DNA of 64,000 bases from positions 103,608,826 through 103,672,825 of the forward strand of contig CM070546.1 in the NCBI GenBank assembly GCA_036346405.1, in the 5' to 3' direction. The DNA comes from Phyllostachys edulis (Eukaryota > Streptophyta > Magnoliopsida > Poales > Poaceae). Below, in pieces: positions 34,387-46,552 of the stretch (the stretch's first letter is position 1; each line of letters begins with the position of its first letter). The translations under genes were made by a program, and so were the position numbers. The notes below the pieces were generated by a model that saw only the letters and a list, made by a program, of their open reading frames with translations, did no database searches and had not been told where the DNA came from.

Positions 34387-34985
34387 CTGACTAATTGGCC
34401 TCGCTCGGAGAATTCCCTAGATACATATTAATCCTACAAAACCAATCAAGAATAGCAGTGCAAGCAACCTTCACTTGGATCTTGTATGGAGTATCCATGA
34501 GAGCATCCTGGAGCAAACGCAAACGCGACGGTGGACGAGGACGCTTTCGCTTTGCAGTCACCATCCCAAACGCGTACGTGGAGCAACAACTCCTCGTTGA
34601 CCTGGACAGACACCACTCGGCGAGAGAGCGCGACGGCTCCGTCGTCGTCGTCCGCGACCGCGGCCGCCGGCGACGCGCCGACGACCCTATCGTGCAGCAC
34701 GACGCCGTGGCGCTGGCTGGTGGTACTGGTGCGAGCCGTGACCCTGCCGTCGAAGCACGGGGCCCCCTCCATGACCCTGATCGACCTCCACGGAACCCTC
34801 CGCGCTGCGCAAGGTCGCCGAGAACGCCAGCTCCATCGTGCTCATCCAGCTGGACAGCGTGTGCCACGAAAGGCATGACGTGAGCAGCGTTAACGCCCCT
34901 GCGGAAGATCCTGTCCTCGAGCTGGTCGTCGTCGCCGTCGCGACTGATCGTGAGGTCAACCGCGAAATAAGTAACAAATCCTCGA
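34387..34985 (-). pseudogene. DUF6598-family gene, C-terminal part
   Basis: Minus-strand pieces in three frames join to a DUF6598-like C-terminal half: FAVDLTISRDGDDDQLEDRI (about 34965-34900), then LSSWMSTMELAFSATLR (about 34855-34800), then CFDGRVTARTSTT (about 34760) and ALSRRVVSVQVNEELLLHVR (about 34640-34580). The end is DTPYKIQVKVA near 34470. At least two frameshifts are needed. DUF6598 proteins are, as I recall, a large family of unknown function known mainly in grasses. The missing N-terminal half lies at 39305-39582, beyond an inserted copia element. The LINE starts only about 40 bp beyond the stop. Confidence 0.6.
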
Positions 34986-35179
34986 GAGGTCTCTGTCAGA
35001 TTCAGCAGTGCTTCGTCCTATATATCTGTAAACAATTTAGGGTTAAGTCATGCATTAACCCATCTGGCCCTCCCGTCAATCAGATCTCAGCGACATTTCA
35101 ATCTATTTCTCGTCTTTTTTTATAGTAGTACCTTCCTCCCCTCTAATGTTAAGAAATTGTCCTCATCAAAAATACAATC

Positions 35180-35700
35180 AACATAACGAGTCGTGTGCAG
35201 ATCCCCTGTCATAGGCTCTAGGTATTTAATAATTGATGCAGATTCAAAACCTACATAGGTCTCCAACTTTCAGTGAGGGCTCATGGTTGTACGCTACGGT
35301 GGTGAAATCGGCACGTATACAACACAATCGAATTTCCGTAGATGAGAAATACTTGGTTCTTTTCCACGCACTAATTGCAAGGGGGAAATTGAGTGATATG
35401 CAGTTGGTCTGAGTTGGATTAATGCAAAGAATAAGGCAAAGATCAAGCGTGACTCAACATTGATGGGCGACCTACAATTGCGGGTCTCAACAGGTTGATG
35501 GACAGCCTACAATTCTGTAAGAGTGGCTTAGCAATAAGTTTTATTCTTTTAATTAATGACTCTTTGAGGCCATTTTGAGTGTGGACATGTTGTACTGAGT
35601 GCTCTACTTTAATGCTCAGAGCCATACAATAATCATTGAATGTCTTTGAGATAAATTCGATAGCATTGTCCATTCGAAAATTGGCTCATAGTCTAATTAT
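35180..35700 (-). pseudogene. Copia integrase core and C-terminal region
   Basis: The minus strand reads DNAIEFISKTFNDYC, then VEHSVQHVHTQNGLKESLIKR at 35673-35520, matching the copia integrase signature (DNAGEFTS ... HTQNGLAE). It continues downstream into LEPMTGDLHTTRYVDCIFDE at about 35230-35160. The last catalytic Glu (in QNGLKESLIK) is kept, but stops precede and follow. Confidence 0.75.
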
Positions 35701-36107
35701 TTAGGCAGTTAACTTTGCAAAAACATGGTTCATTGTAGACAGTAGGCAAACATGGGACCATCTAGTAGAGGCATCTAATAGCACCATAAAATATCTAAAA
35801 GAGTCTGACAAGGGTTGGATAGATCCACAAATATCACCTTAAATTCTCTCCAAGAAGTTAGGTGATTCATCTCTTAGTTTCATATAAGAGGGTCTTGTAA
35901 TTAACTTTCCTTTGGCACACGCAGGGCACATGAAGTCTTCCGGTCTAGGAATGTCTGTGCTTTTTATGTTATGGCCAATAGAATTTTAATGACTTTTCGC
36001 ATCATACCCAAACCAGGATGACCCAGACGATCATGCCAGATCTTAAATATTTCTGGGTGTTTAAAAATTGTTTTCATCACAACATAAACTTCATGTTTTA
36101 TATATGT

Positions 36108-36530
36108 TTAGTACAATCTCGATGAGAAATAAGGGAGTTTTTCGACCACTTGCTTCTGGCATCCGTTAGACTTAGTCATGAGTAGGTATTCTGTACCATT
36201 CTCATTATCGGTTTCTACATGAAATCCATTCATACGAATGTCTTTAAAACTGAGTAGGGCATGTTTAGATTTGGGATACAAAAGAGCATCCTCGATTGTT
36301 ATACGAGTACCCATAGGGAGAACTATGATGGCCCTTCTAGTGCCGACTATGAGAGCATCGCTTCCGGCGATGGTCATGATATTCTCATTTTTCTTAGTTA
36401 AAGTCTGAAAATATTTAATTTCCCTAAAAATTGAATTAGCGGTGCAACTATTTACAAGACAGATTTCCTCTTCTGCCATTGGATCATACTGAGTTGTTCT
36501 ATATTTAAAACATGATTTATTATCAAACAA
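36108..36530 (-). pseudogene. Copia protease region
   Basis: The frame holds EICLVNSCTANSIFREIKYF. The aspartic protease motif (normally DSGATxH or DSATTHTI) is here NSCTANSI, so the catalytic Asp is changed. It continues LPMGTRITIEDALLYPKS and ALLSFKDIRMNGFHVET, typical of this copia lineage. Confidence 0.7.
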
Positions 36531-36899
36531 TTATTCAACATGAAACATAGTTCAAAATGTAGAACAAGCATAGACCAATAAAAGATGAATTGAATAATCT
36601 GGAAAAATAACAATGCCAAGAGTTCAGCCTAAGCAAATAATGAAAGATAAATGCTCAACATGAGCATAAATAAATCAATGTTAATCAATAACTAAAACTA
36701 AACTGATCTACAAAAATTATTTGAGGAGACTACTCCAGATCTCCATATAGGTCCCGATTGTCCTCATGGAGGTCCAGGAGCTCCAACCCAAGAAGATTGT
36801 CATAATCCATCGAGGTGTCCTCTCCCTGGGCCACGTCGTCAAGAATCATATAATCATTCTTCTCGACGTTCTAGCTTCCTATAGTCTAGTCACAGCAGG

Positions 36900-37860
36900 C
36901 TGAGCGGCGAAGTGAGCCTCGACTTTGTTCCCCTGAGTCTCCTTGACTCTACTAGTGGATTACATGTAAAGATTCACCCAGTGTTGCGGGGTGCAGCAAG
37001 TGTGCGACCAACGGCTAGTACAACCACATCTGAAACAAGTCTATGGAGGATGAGCAATCTTGCTGCCTGAGTCGTGCTTCTGGGGCTTCCCTTTGCCTTT
37101 TCATCTACCTTGGGGTTTACCCCTGCCTCTCTGCATTCCTACCTTCTTCCATTTACCCCCATTTTATTTTGGACCTTTTCCATGGTCCTGGCTCTTGCTA
37201 GCCTACTGAGCATTGGCGTGTGCTTCAGGCATAGCCATTGTCCCAGGGGGACATATATGATGGTTTTCCATCAAGAGTTCTGCATGTTTCTCTGCTTCCA
37301 GTAGAGTGTACATCAACTCATAGTATTTCAAGTACTTCGTGTTGCAGTACTGTTGTTGTAGTACCCTCGTGTTAGGGTGGAAAGTGCACAAAGTCTTTTC
37401 TATCATATCGGCTTCTGTGATGATCTAGTTACAGAATCTCAATTTAGAGATAAGTTTGTGCATGGCAGAGTTATATGCTGCCACAATCTTAAAATCCTGA
37501 AAGCGTATGTGAGTTCATTCTCGTTGTGCTTCTGGGAGTATGATAGATCTTTGCTGGTTGTAGCGTTCCTTCAAGGAATTCCACAGTCTCAATGGATCCT
37601 GCTCCATTAAGTATTCAGACTTCAGGTTTGCATAGAGATGGTGCCTGAGGAAGTGTAGGGCCGCTTACTTGGTGGCCTTAGGGATGGCAGGGGCATCAGC
37701 TTCTGGCTCGGTGATGGAGACTCCAAGAGACCGAGACTTCAGGCTGATCTTTGCATCCATCGACCAGGTGAGGTAGTTGTTGCCATTCAGGCAAGCTCAG
37801 CGAATTCTTTCTTGGCAATGTCTGACATCTCCAACATTAGGTTCATACAATGTTCAGGTT
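36900..37860 (-). pseudogene. Copia gag region
   Basis: At 37406-37203 the minus strand reads EKTLCTFHPNTRVLQQQY and ELLMENHH, matching UBN2-type gag. A degenerate CCHC knuckle (FRCGCTSRWSHTC) lies at about 37035-36995. Several stops are present. Confidence 0.65.
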
Positions 37861-39115
37861 TACTACATGTAAAATATAATCTAAAGCATTACTATTGTGA
37901 AAATCAGTAAAGATTTGTTTGACATCTATTCGACAGGTATTTTTATGGATTTTTCATAATTTTCCTAGTAATTATCATGCTTTTCAGCTAATTAATGAGA
38001 TCTATGGATAATTTTCAGAATAACCAATATGACAGAAAAACAATTTCAGCAAATAAAGCTAGGAGAAAAAAAATAAAAATCCATTGCTATGAAGCTTCCA
38101 GGTTGTGCTAATACGAAAGATTCACAATTTTATGGAATCCCATATGCCTAAAAACCATGTTTCTAGGATTATTTAAGGTTATTGTATAAAAATAAATAAT
38201 ATTAAAGCAAACAACCATAAGCTGATGGTCTAGATTATAAAAATAACCATGGAACATACTAATTCGTCGCAAAAATCGGATTTCCTAAGGGTTATTCTAA
38301 AAGAATATATTAAAATTCAAAATCTACCGTAATTTCCCAAAACTCTAGGGGGTTTCCAGCAAATTTTTCTTATCCAAAAACTTTCCTCCTGATTTTCAAA
38401 ATTTCTGAGGGCTTTTTTTACAAGTTTTTGAGTTCTCCTTTTCCTATTTTTTTTCTCTCTTTCCTATTGTAGGTGGTAGTAGGCCCATGTATAGCCTACC
38501 GCTAGGCCAGTCAAAGAGGCGAGGAAGCTAGGGTCCCCGTGGTGGTGCAGGATGCACTTGCGGCGTTAGGCATGGCAGACGAACTGCGGCAGCACGGCTC
38601 CACGGCTGCAGGGCGGCGAAGGTGCGCAAGGCCGGCATGCCTCGGCGACAAGACGCGTGCCAAAGCAGCTTATGTGGCGCTTCGGTCATATTCTGTGACC
38701 GGGTTAGCGGCACTCGGTGGCGTGTGGCTCGGGGGGCCGACGGTGAGGCACGCGTCAAGCGTGGCTGTGAGGCGCGCATCTGGTTCAGCGACACGGTCCA
38801 GCAATGGGCTGGCATGACGGCTACCTCCCCGACATGTTGCTACTCAAACTCGGCAAGGTCTCTGGTGTTGTAGACGACCTTTGGGACCTTGCCCCGTCGC
38901 CGCGAACCATGCCGTGTCTACGGACACGATGCAAGGACGCAATGGTGGTGGTGAGTGGGCAGTAAGCACAGGAGGACGACAATCATGGCTATCACGGCCT
39001 TGCCTCATGTTCACATGTAATAGATCTATAGACCTGCAATCAATCTACTAGATTAATCTAATTGCGAGATTGTAGATCGGAAAGGAGGGAATTCTGATGA
39101 TTCATGCTGATAACA

Positions 39116-39302
39116 TGTTGAATAACGTAGTCGTCGTTGGATCAAACTAAGCCAATCACCAATGAGAGACAATAGATGGAGGAACCTCTTTATTAATCAA
39201 TATCTTTCTGTGTACGAGAAATGTTCTATTTATAGACTAAAGACACCAGGGGTAGTTCTGGTATTATGTCCATCGACCCCTTTACCAAAGGTTTTCTCAA
39301 CA
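39116..39302 (-). repeat. Copia 5' LTR, 187 bp
   Basis: On the minus strand it begins TGTTGAGAAAACC at 39302, holds a TCTATAAATAG promoter box and an AATAAAG signal, and ends TTCAACA at 39116. The adjoining TGTTATCAGCATG resembles the initiator-Met-tRNA binding site TGGTATCAGAGC with changes. It is very short for a copia LTR. Confidence 0.6.
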
Positions 39303-39304
39303 GT

Positions 39305-39582
39305 CTGCAACTATTAAGTCAACAAATACACGACGGCGCCGTACTGACTGGAGAGTTTATGAGTTTGCAATTGTGCCTGCCACGTCGGAAGAGGGGGCCG
39401 GCCTTGTGGTCCAGGTCATCTCTGGCCAGAACGGTCCCAAAGAGGCTGATCAATTGGGGAACGTCGGAGGCGAGCACCTTCAGGTAGAGGACATTCACCG
39501 AGGACGCCAGGTCGTCCTGCCATCGGCTGGCGCCGGTGAGCGTGCGAAGCGGCGGCCCGAGCCCAAGCGTGGCTGCATGCAT
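39305..39582 (-). pseudogene. DUF6598-family gene, N-terminal part
   Basis: The minus-strand frame reads SVNVLYLKVLASDVPQLISLFGTVLARDDLDHK, then LFRRGRHNCKLINSP, the conserved first half of DUF6598. Coding is cut at the copia LTR at 39302 and resumes 4.3 kb away at 34985. It therefore dates the copia insertion to after the gene existed. Confidence 0.65.
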
Positions 39583-39609
39583 TAGGATATATAATTAGGA
39601 TTAGGATAT

Positions 39610-40300
39610 ATTAATCCCTCATCCCGTTCCGTCGCACCACAGCGCTCCTGGAGAGGACATGTTTTCGCCGAGGCGGACAACAGTCAGCGACCGAAGCTGC
39701 AGCAATAAGGGGTCAATTGGGCCGGATAGCAAGCAGTCTGACATGCCTAAGCACTCGAAGCAGGGGTGTGGACGCGGCGAGAGCACTGAACCACACCCGC
39801 TGGCGCTCGATATGTTCATATGATCAAGGTAGTGGTTAGAATTGAGACAAGCACCGGAAAGCTTGGTTCCTGGGTAAAGCTGGCCGTAATTCGATGAGGT
39901 CCAAAGGAACCAGCCGTGTGAGATGTTGGAGTTTATGGACTTGACTCGTATAATATTCTAAATAAATTCTAGTAAAATCCAAAAGATCAACTCATGCATG
40001 ATGAAAGGTAAAAAGTTTAGTACCACATTAGTTGTCTAAGTGGAAGGAAACTAATATGAAAGGTGGAATTAATCTTACCTAATTGAACCAACCAAAAGAA
40101 GAACAAGTGTGCTCGCTCGCCATCGCCATCGCAGCTTCATCTGGAGGAGAGCAGTGGCCTGGTCCGGGAGGCATGTGGCACCGACCCCAGCAACCGCGGC
40201 ATATGGTCATGCATTCAGCAGGATCGGGAGGAGGAAGAGGCGGCGGCGAAGACGAACCATGGCACAACGGCAATAGCATGCGCCGTGCCCGAGCGTATAT
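39610..40300 (-). pseudogene. LRR receptor-like protein fragment
   Basis: A TATATATATA box at 40296-40305 (minus) precedes an ATG at 40260. The first exon reads MVRLRRRLFLLPILLN (signal-peptide-like), then a TGA, then ATCLPDQATALLQMK, the LRR N-terminal cap of receptor-like proteins. A GTAAGA donor is at 40078. A second piece (about 39940-39619) reads WFLWTSSNYGQLYPG, then CLLSGPIDPLLLQLRSLTVVRLGEN, one to two LRR units. The ectodomain then stops; the rest of the LRR array and membrane segment are missing. Family role: cell-surface recognition in defence or development. Confidence 0.6.
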
Positions 40301-40394
40301 ATATAGACCATGACTTCACCCTTAGCAGCGACGTGCTACGGGCGCCAAGGAGTAGGACGGCAGTTGATTGCCCGCGAACTGTGTCTAGGAGACG

Positions 40395-40470
40395 ACTCTC
40401 ACTCTCTCTCTGAACAAACTGAAAGTCTCTCTCTCTGAACAAACTGAAAGTCTCTCTCTCTCTCTCTGAA
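40395..40470. repeat. 26-bp tandem repeat (CTCTCTCTCTGAACAAACTGAAAGT)
   Basis: Two full copies and flanking partial ones alternate a CT run with GAACAAACTGAAAG. Visible directly. Confidence 0.9.
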
Positions 40471-41035
40471 TAGTGATGAGGCCGTGAATGCCGGCCTCGG
40501 GAGGCCAGTAGCCATGCAAGAGCTACAAAGCGTAGCACTGTACCCACAAAAGTTCAGTAGGGTTTGCATCGTATAGTGCGACACGGAGATAGCATTAAGA
40601 ATCTGACATACTTTAGGATGACCATGTTCCATTTCGGGCTGTACAATGCTTTGAAGAGAAGGGGGGACAAGGCCCTCCTTTCCTTGCCAGAGCCACAAAG
40701 TTCTATTTCACTGAAGCAGTAGCAACTAGCAACTTGATTAATGACAGGTTGAGGGTGCTAGACCATTTACCGGATAAGTGCATACAATCACAGCGATAAA
40801 TGGCGGTAGTCCAGCACCATGCAAGGGGCGCTGCTCTCTAAGTCTCATCTCACAAATACCACCTAATGGTCGAGCAAAACATTCTGCATCAGCACAATGA
40901 GGATCCGGGGTAAGGAACAGGAAAAACGAGAAAGCGTCTTTCCTGCAAAACTCCACCCGGACTGCTGATAGTTGAGGGAAAATTAACATTTCTTCTCCGC
41001 GGTGATGACTGATGATACTACCGCTAGCGTCACTG

Positions 41036-44000
41036 CTACTCTGCGATCTTAACCTTCTTTTTCTTCTTGGATTTCTCTGCTGGCGTCTCTGGCATCTCTG
41101 AGGTCGTGTTGCTGCCTGCACCACGAGCCTGAGATCCTTCGGAGGACTTGCCTGACACATTCGAGTGGCCCAGGCTGCTTTCATCCTTTCTTTTTTGCTT
41201 GTGTTTGGGTGTTGGCTCAGCGCTCCGTTGACCCAGTGATAGAGCTGAACCTTGGCTGCTGCGATTCTTCGATGCGCTGGTGAACCGAGACATGGTCTTC
41301 CTTGAAGAACCTGTTAGACCAGACAAAACTCTGATCAGTGACAATTCGCAGTTTAACAAAAAGTGTTTCTTTACTGACTGCAGTTACTCCTATATAATAA
41401 AACGACATGTTAGAATACTGGCGGCATTTCATAAGAGAGATGAAAGCTATGGCCCAATAGCATTCCAGTACCAGTAAAGTTGGTTGGATATAACAGCCAA
41501 ATATACAGCAACATAAAAAAAATCAGTAAATATTACGCAGACACTTTTGTAGCGATGTTTGCATAGCGCAGCTACGGTTTTATTTAGCACAAGTTAGAGT
41601 TGTTGCATTCTTACTCTTCAAGTGCCTAGGATGAGCATTATTTGGTGTACTTAATTCAGCAAATTTTGGTAAATCTAGTTAAATCTGCCAGGTTTAACCT
41701 ATTGCAATATAGTGATTTCGACCAGTAGCCAGCTGGAATGTCATCCTGCCTAACTTGTTTTTAGTACTGACAGCAGATAAGTGGCATTAGTGAAGAATAA
41801 CAAAAAATTACCTGCAGATTTCTTACTGCTAGGAGTAAGACCCCCGAAACCTGGTTTCTCAAATTCTTCAGGTTCAGGATAATGAACCAAGCAAACTCGG
41901 CGCGAAATCTTCCCCACTGGAGTTTATTTTTTGTTAGTGAAAAAATCAATTTGTATACAGAAAGCATACAACATGAATAAGATTTTTTTTAAAAAAGAAG
42001 GAAAAACAGCGCTACTTGCGCTCATAACAAATTGCACAAACACCACCTCTTAGAAAGTTAGAAATGATAGATATCTTCTAGATATGCCTAAACCAGTATG
42101 AAGTTAAACAGAACAGATTCGTTTTCTTTCCCCAGTTTGTTTATGTGCTTGTGTAAAAATAAATAAACAGAATAGATCCACTGCAGGTTATGCACATGAA
42201 CAGTTAAATAGAAAATATCGATTTAGACTAATGTTATCTATACTTTACATAGTTGGAGGATAGCTATTACACCAACTTGTGTTATGGGTTAGCTTCCTGG
42301 AGGGTTTTCGATGAATGTTTAGTGGAGGAAGAAGATGGAGATGCGAACTGGGCTGAGAGCGAAGGGTACCGAGGACACTCGAGTTCGCCCTCGATCGCAC
42401 GCCGAGGCTCTTCCTCGGCCAGCGAGTGAGGCTCTGAACACGGTGAAGAAAATAAGGAAGACTTATTTGATTATTCGCTTAAGGCATTACAACAAAGAGG
42501 CTCTCCTTTAATAAAGAATCAGGAAGGACAATCTCCTAACAACTTAACAACCAAATCTTTAGCTAACTTAATCTTATCCCTAAGAATCCAAAAGCCTAAT
42601 GTCTTCCTTGAACTCCAAGCCGTGCACGCCAGACTGGCCTACCAGCCGCTACTGCTGTTGCCGCGCTCGCCCTCTTGGCCCCGCCTGCGACACTGATAAG
42701 TTTTCCCCCAAAAGGAGTCCACAACAACTTGTTTTCATAATCCAACTATATGTCATGCAAATAGCAGTGATTCTCCATGAACTCACAACATTGGAATTTC
42801 GAAGCTTTAATTCTAGAAGACATATTCTTTATCAGTTGGCAGACATATATTCCAACTTCTGGTATGTCAATTAAACTCATATCCCAAAATCGTTACTGTG
42901 TTGACATTACTTCCCTTTGATGCTTTAACCCAGATCTACAAGTGTGTACTGTAACTCATAAGAGTTGGACATTTGGAGGTAACCTTCCAAAGATGAGTCA
43001 TGAGTGTCTTGTCCTGTTTCTTCTTTTATTTCCCTTGAAGATAACAACAGTCCAAGTTAACAAGTAACATCGCACGGCGTCATAACAAACTAAGATTACA
43101 TTTTCAGAAATCGAACGTGGTGCTACACACTGTCATGTACCGTATTTTTTATAGCAGAAGGCTCGTTGTGTTCTATCATGATTCATGAACCAGGGCAAAG
43201 AACAAGAAATGGTATCAAGAGATGTTTCTACCCAATGAGCACTAACTCAGGGTTTACCAGCCATCGATTGTGCCATTAATATGGCCTGTAAATACTAACC
43301 CAAGAAAACTAAATATGTACACATACAACGCATTTCAGCAAAATTCATATTTCAACAAGGGAAAAAATAGCATCTGTGCAATATACTGTACAACTAAAGT
43401 ACTAAGTTGACATTTTAGCATACCAGCTCTCGTTTCTGATCCTGACGGCAGGAAGACAGTAGCATCAGGCTGCTGAGCAGCAAAGCTGACAAGTTCGTAA
43501 GATTTCCCTGCCAAATAAAGAATGTTAGATATACCTGAATATTTGTGGAAAAGTATCAATAGTTATTTGCCACAATAATTGAACAATGGTAGTTTCAACC
43601 TATGAGAAGGATCTAAAGATGCCGACTAGTACTACAACTTCTTACTGATGGGTGGTGCATATCATCAATCTAGCTTCAAATCAAGGAGTTAATGGGCCAT
43701 TACATAGGAAGCTGACGAGCAAATTTCACTTCAAGAATCAAACTTCTGGAGTCTGGACATCCGCAAAGGATAACATCTTCTTTTTGTAAACTAAGTGTAG
43801 CATATGGGTTTCAAATTCTATTTCAAAGAGTCCATAAATAACTAGTAGTTTGTTGCCTAAAGATAAACAAGCAAATTAGTAGAACAGGAAGTTCAGCATG
43901 AACTAATAAATCCAGCTGATACTTGATTTGGGCTACAAAACACTACTGGGTACTGACCATCAAAGAAAATCACCATTGACTTAATCTTCTTAAGAGAATG

Positions 44001-45027
44001 AGAGACAAACTTTACCATGGAAATGCAAGGGGCTCCATTGATTGGATTAACATTGCTGTCTTTAGGAATAAAAAGGATATAAATATTGCCCATTGGGAAA
44101 ATTGATCCGATCAAAGTTGAAGTGTGATTGAATTGTTGTCTGAATGTTCAGAAACTTTAAAAAAACCGAACCATGTGATCAATCAAGTGAAACAATTGCA
44201 ACATAATTCGTCACATTTATCTTACCCGAGGAACTCTCCAAACTGCCCAAGTTTCCATCGTGGTGTAGCTTAAGGGAAACTTCTTCACCATGAAAATCAG
44301 AAACATCTAACTGCATTATAACACAGAAAACATTACGTTGGACCTAAACAGTGCAGCATATTAGTAGCACGCCACAGGGGTTGAAAAATCAATGTTACCT
44401 GGTTTATAGGCCACTGTATTAGCCAAAATTCTGTTGAGTCAGTAGGCGAGATGTCAAGCATGGCCTCCTCTTTGTTCTCTTCAAATGCCGGTCCAGGCTC
44501 ATAGCTAGAACGGCTGCAGCAAGTTAGTTCAGACGCAAAAGAACAGTCACGCAACTTACATGTATAAGAAATGCACCGTCAAACAAAATACGGCACTGAG
44601 GCCAATCCGGGGGTCCGGGGCTGCTTCCACAACATGTTTTTTAATTAAAATGTCTCACTTTTTTTTATTCCCAGCCTCCTGTTTATCAGATTGAGGCATT
44701 TCTGACATTTGGAACAGGCCTGCAACCACCTAATACAGTCATTCGATTTGTAGGCAGCATAATATGCTGCATATGCATATCTACCAAGTACCAAGTAAGT
44801 TTTATTCGGAACAAACATCGTCGAGCTTTACTGTAGAAAGATGTTAGGGATTATGATCGAACCATCCTACAGCAACACAAGGCCTCCATGTAATCGAGTA
44901 GTAATAACTCCTGAAGAAATCAAGACCTAGCTGACTCTTGATACCAACGACGACGCTAAGAACTTCTCAAAGCAAGCAAGGGAAGGTCGGGATCATACCG
45001 GGCCCTTCCTGCCCCCTTCTTCACCAT
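41036..45027 (-). CDS. Mediator-associated protein 2-like protein, 230 residues, six exons
   Basis: Exons (minus): 45027-44999, 44513-44399, 44310-44226, 43507-43424, 41916-41812 and 41310-41036. All five introns are GT-AG and phases match exactly (693 nt with stop). The protein begins MVKKGAGRARRSSYEPGPAF. Conserved blocks follow: LDISPTDSTEFWLIQWPINQ (30-48), EEVSLKLHHDGNLGSLESSS (57-76), GKSYELVSFA (77-86), VGKISRRVCLVHYPEPEEFE (105-124). The C-terminus is Ser-rich with a lysine run (EKSKKKKKVKIAE), a likely nuclear signal. From memory this matches plant mediator-associated protein 2, a small nuclear factor linked to RNA polymerase transcription; the name needs a search. It is the clearest intact host gene in the window. 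Intron 4 (1.5 kb) contains a short solo LTR. Confidence 0.8.
42280..42541 (-). mobile_element. Short solo LTR (262 bp) in intron 4 of the host gene
   Basis: The ends TGTTATGGG and CTCCTAACA give the TG...CA pattern with five-base inverted termini (TGTTA/TAACA). The flanks are ACTTG and ACTTA, a nearly perfect pentamer duplication. On the minus strand a CTTTATTAAAGGAGAGCC promoter-like region and TTGTAATGCC follow, as in copia LTRs. It lies in the same orientation as the gene. Confidence 0.5.
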
Positions 45028-45570
45028 CTCTACCGCGAAACGGGGCCTCTTCCTTTCTTCCCTCGAGCGATCTCCCCACAACGCAAGTGGGATTCAACGA
45101 ACTCACGAGATAAAGAAAGAATCTGCGAATAACAGCGGCAACACCACCACACTGAAACCCCAGCTCCCTCCCTGCGCGCGCTCGTGCTGACGCGACCGTG
45201 GGCCGTGGGTGGGGAGCGCTCCGGCGAGGGGAGGGGAGGGGAGGCGAGGAGTTGGCGGCGGCGATGGAGGCCGGGGTCGGGGTGTGTGAATTGGGGCAGT
45301 AGCGTGGTGAAAATGAAACCCTGGGCTTCTTTTGGTTTGGGCTCCCATTAGTCACCGATGGGAAGAAGGTTGTGGTAGGCTGCGATGGCGGCGTCGAACG
45401 TGCCACTTGGCCCATGGGCTGAAGGACCGCGGGTCGGCCCACGTTGATCTTTGCAGTAGTGCCCTTCAAGGAGCCAAGCCCGACCAAACTTGATCGGGCT
45501 AGGCTCAAAGTTGAAAAAGATTCGAGCTCGGTTCGTTGAGCCCAAAAACTGCGAAAAGAACAACATTAGA
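45028..45570 (-). promoter_or_regulatory. Leader and promoter region of the 41-45 kb gene
   Basis: The region just upstream of the ATG is a GC-rich leader with CTCGCC and GAGGGG repeats (45190-45260). Further up are several GGGCC/GGCCCA (site-II-like) boxes at about 45405-45440. No clear TATA box is seen, as in many housekeeping plant genes. The transcription start is not determined. Confidence 0.4.
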
Positions 45571-46310
45571 CGGTGGGACTGCCCTATGAGGCAGAGCGGG
45601 CCGTAAAAAATGAATCGGGCTATTCGAGATCGGCTGTCTGTGCGTTGTAACGAAATAAAAGATAGGTAAGAGGTTGATACATAATTTTAAATGTAATCCT
45701 AAACACTATACATATCCAAACTCCAAAAATTATGTTCTATGGAATAAAAATTATGACATAAAAGAATTATGCAATAGATACTTTTTAAATTTAGGAGGAT
45801 ACACCCTCTAGCCTCTGTCTCTGTAGGAAACAAAAAACCAAAGTACCACCAATCACATTAGATGCAACATCAAAAGAAAAAGAATCACACGAGGAGTTAT
45901 GTGGACACAGCCAATAAAATGCAAAACACTGAATCCAAAATTCCTAAACCAGATCACTACATAAGCCAAGCTCCACTTGCAAAGATTCTACAACATAGAA
46001 GCTCTCATTCTGCCCTATCCATAGACTCAATTAAATACCTCAATGGTTATTGTTGCCGGTCTCCTTGCCCCCTGTCCAAGGTCCCATAGTCTTCTTGTTT
46101 CTGCGAAATAGACCAATAATAAAGCCATTGGCAAATGTAAAACATGATTTGATTGGAGTGAGAGAGCAACATATGATCAAATCAAGTTGTATTCTTAGTT
46201 CTAATGCCCAACATGTCGCGGCTACCCCAACACAAATCGAAGCTCTCAGTTTTTTACCGCAACCAAATAACCAAGAACCCAACATATGGGTTATGTTGAT
46301 AGGTATTAGT
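45570..46310. other. Intergenic DNA, nothing recognised
   Basis: AT-rich sequence with short open frames on both strands and no domain, terminal repeat or tandem array that I can support. Confidence 0.5.
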
Positions 46311-46312
46311 TA

Positions 46313-46552
46313 TCAAAAGAGGGTGTCATTGCTTGCCAAACATATGTAGCCATGGAGCATTTGAAAACAAAAGATAGTCAATAATTTCAAAGTGAGAGCA
46401 AAACTGACAAATTTTGTGATCTGTCCGATTCCTCTCACACAAATTTTCAGCATGACTTTCTTACTTAGATACCACAAAATATTTTTCAGTGGCAATTTCA
46501 CCTTCCATATAAAACCATGAGAAAAGTGGTCACTGGAATTGACCGGAGACAT
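46313..46552 (-). pseudogene. LINE reverse-transcriptase zinc-finger fragment
   Basis: The minus strand reads GFIWKVKLPLKNILWYLSKK, matching the zf-RVT region of plant LINEs (xFIWK ... LPLKIxxFLWYL). The downstream CVFC part is frameshifted. No other LINE part is recognised nearby. Confidence 0.5.

Larger units (their letters stand above)
35120..39302 (-). mobile_element. Truncated Ty1/copia retrotransposon inserted in the DUF6598 gene
   Basis: Reading leftward on the minus strand: 5' LTR (39302-39116), a primer-binding-like TGTTATCAGCATG, a long leader, gag (37800-36900), protease (36530-36108), integrase (about 35900-35443) and the start of the connection region (LETYVGFESASIIKYLEPM near 35260). 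It stops near 35120, before the reverse transcriptase. The RT/RNase H part and the 3' LTR are absent, so a deletion took the 3' third. All coding parts contain stops. Confidence 0.75.

Noticed and set aside
27110..34400. Target-site duplication for the LINE
   Set aside because: The bases left of the poly(T) (GGCACGCTAGCCACG) were not found near 34345-34400, so no duplication is claimed.
43893..44114. Well-formed minus-strand frame between exons 3 and 4 of the 41-45 kb gene
   Set aside because: Exons 3 and 4 join perfectly in phase without it and the family alignment has no extra segment there, so it is intronic.
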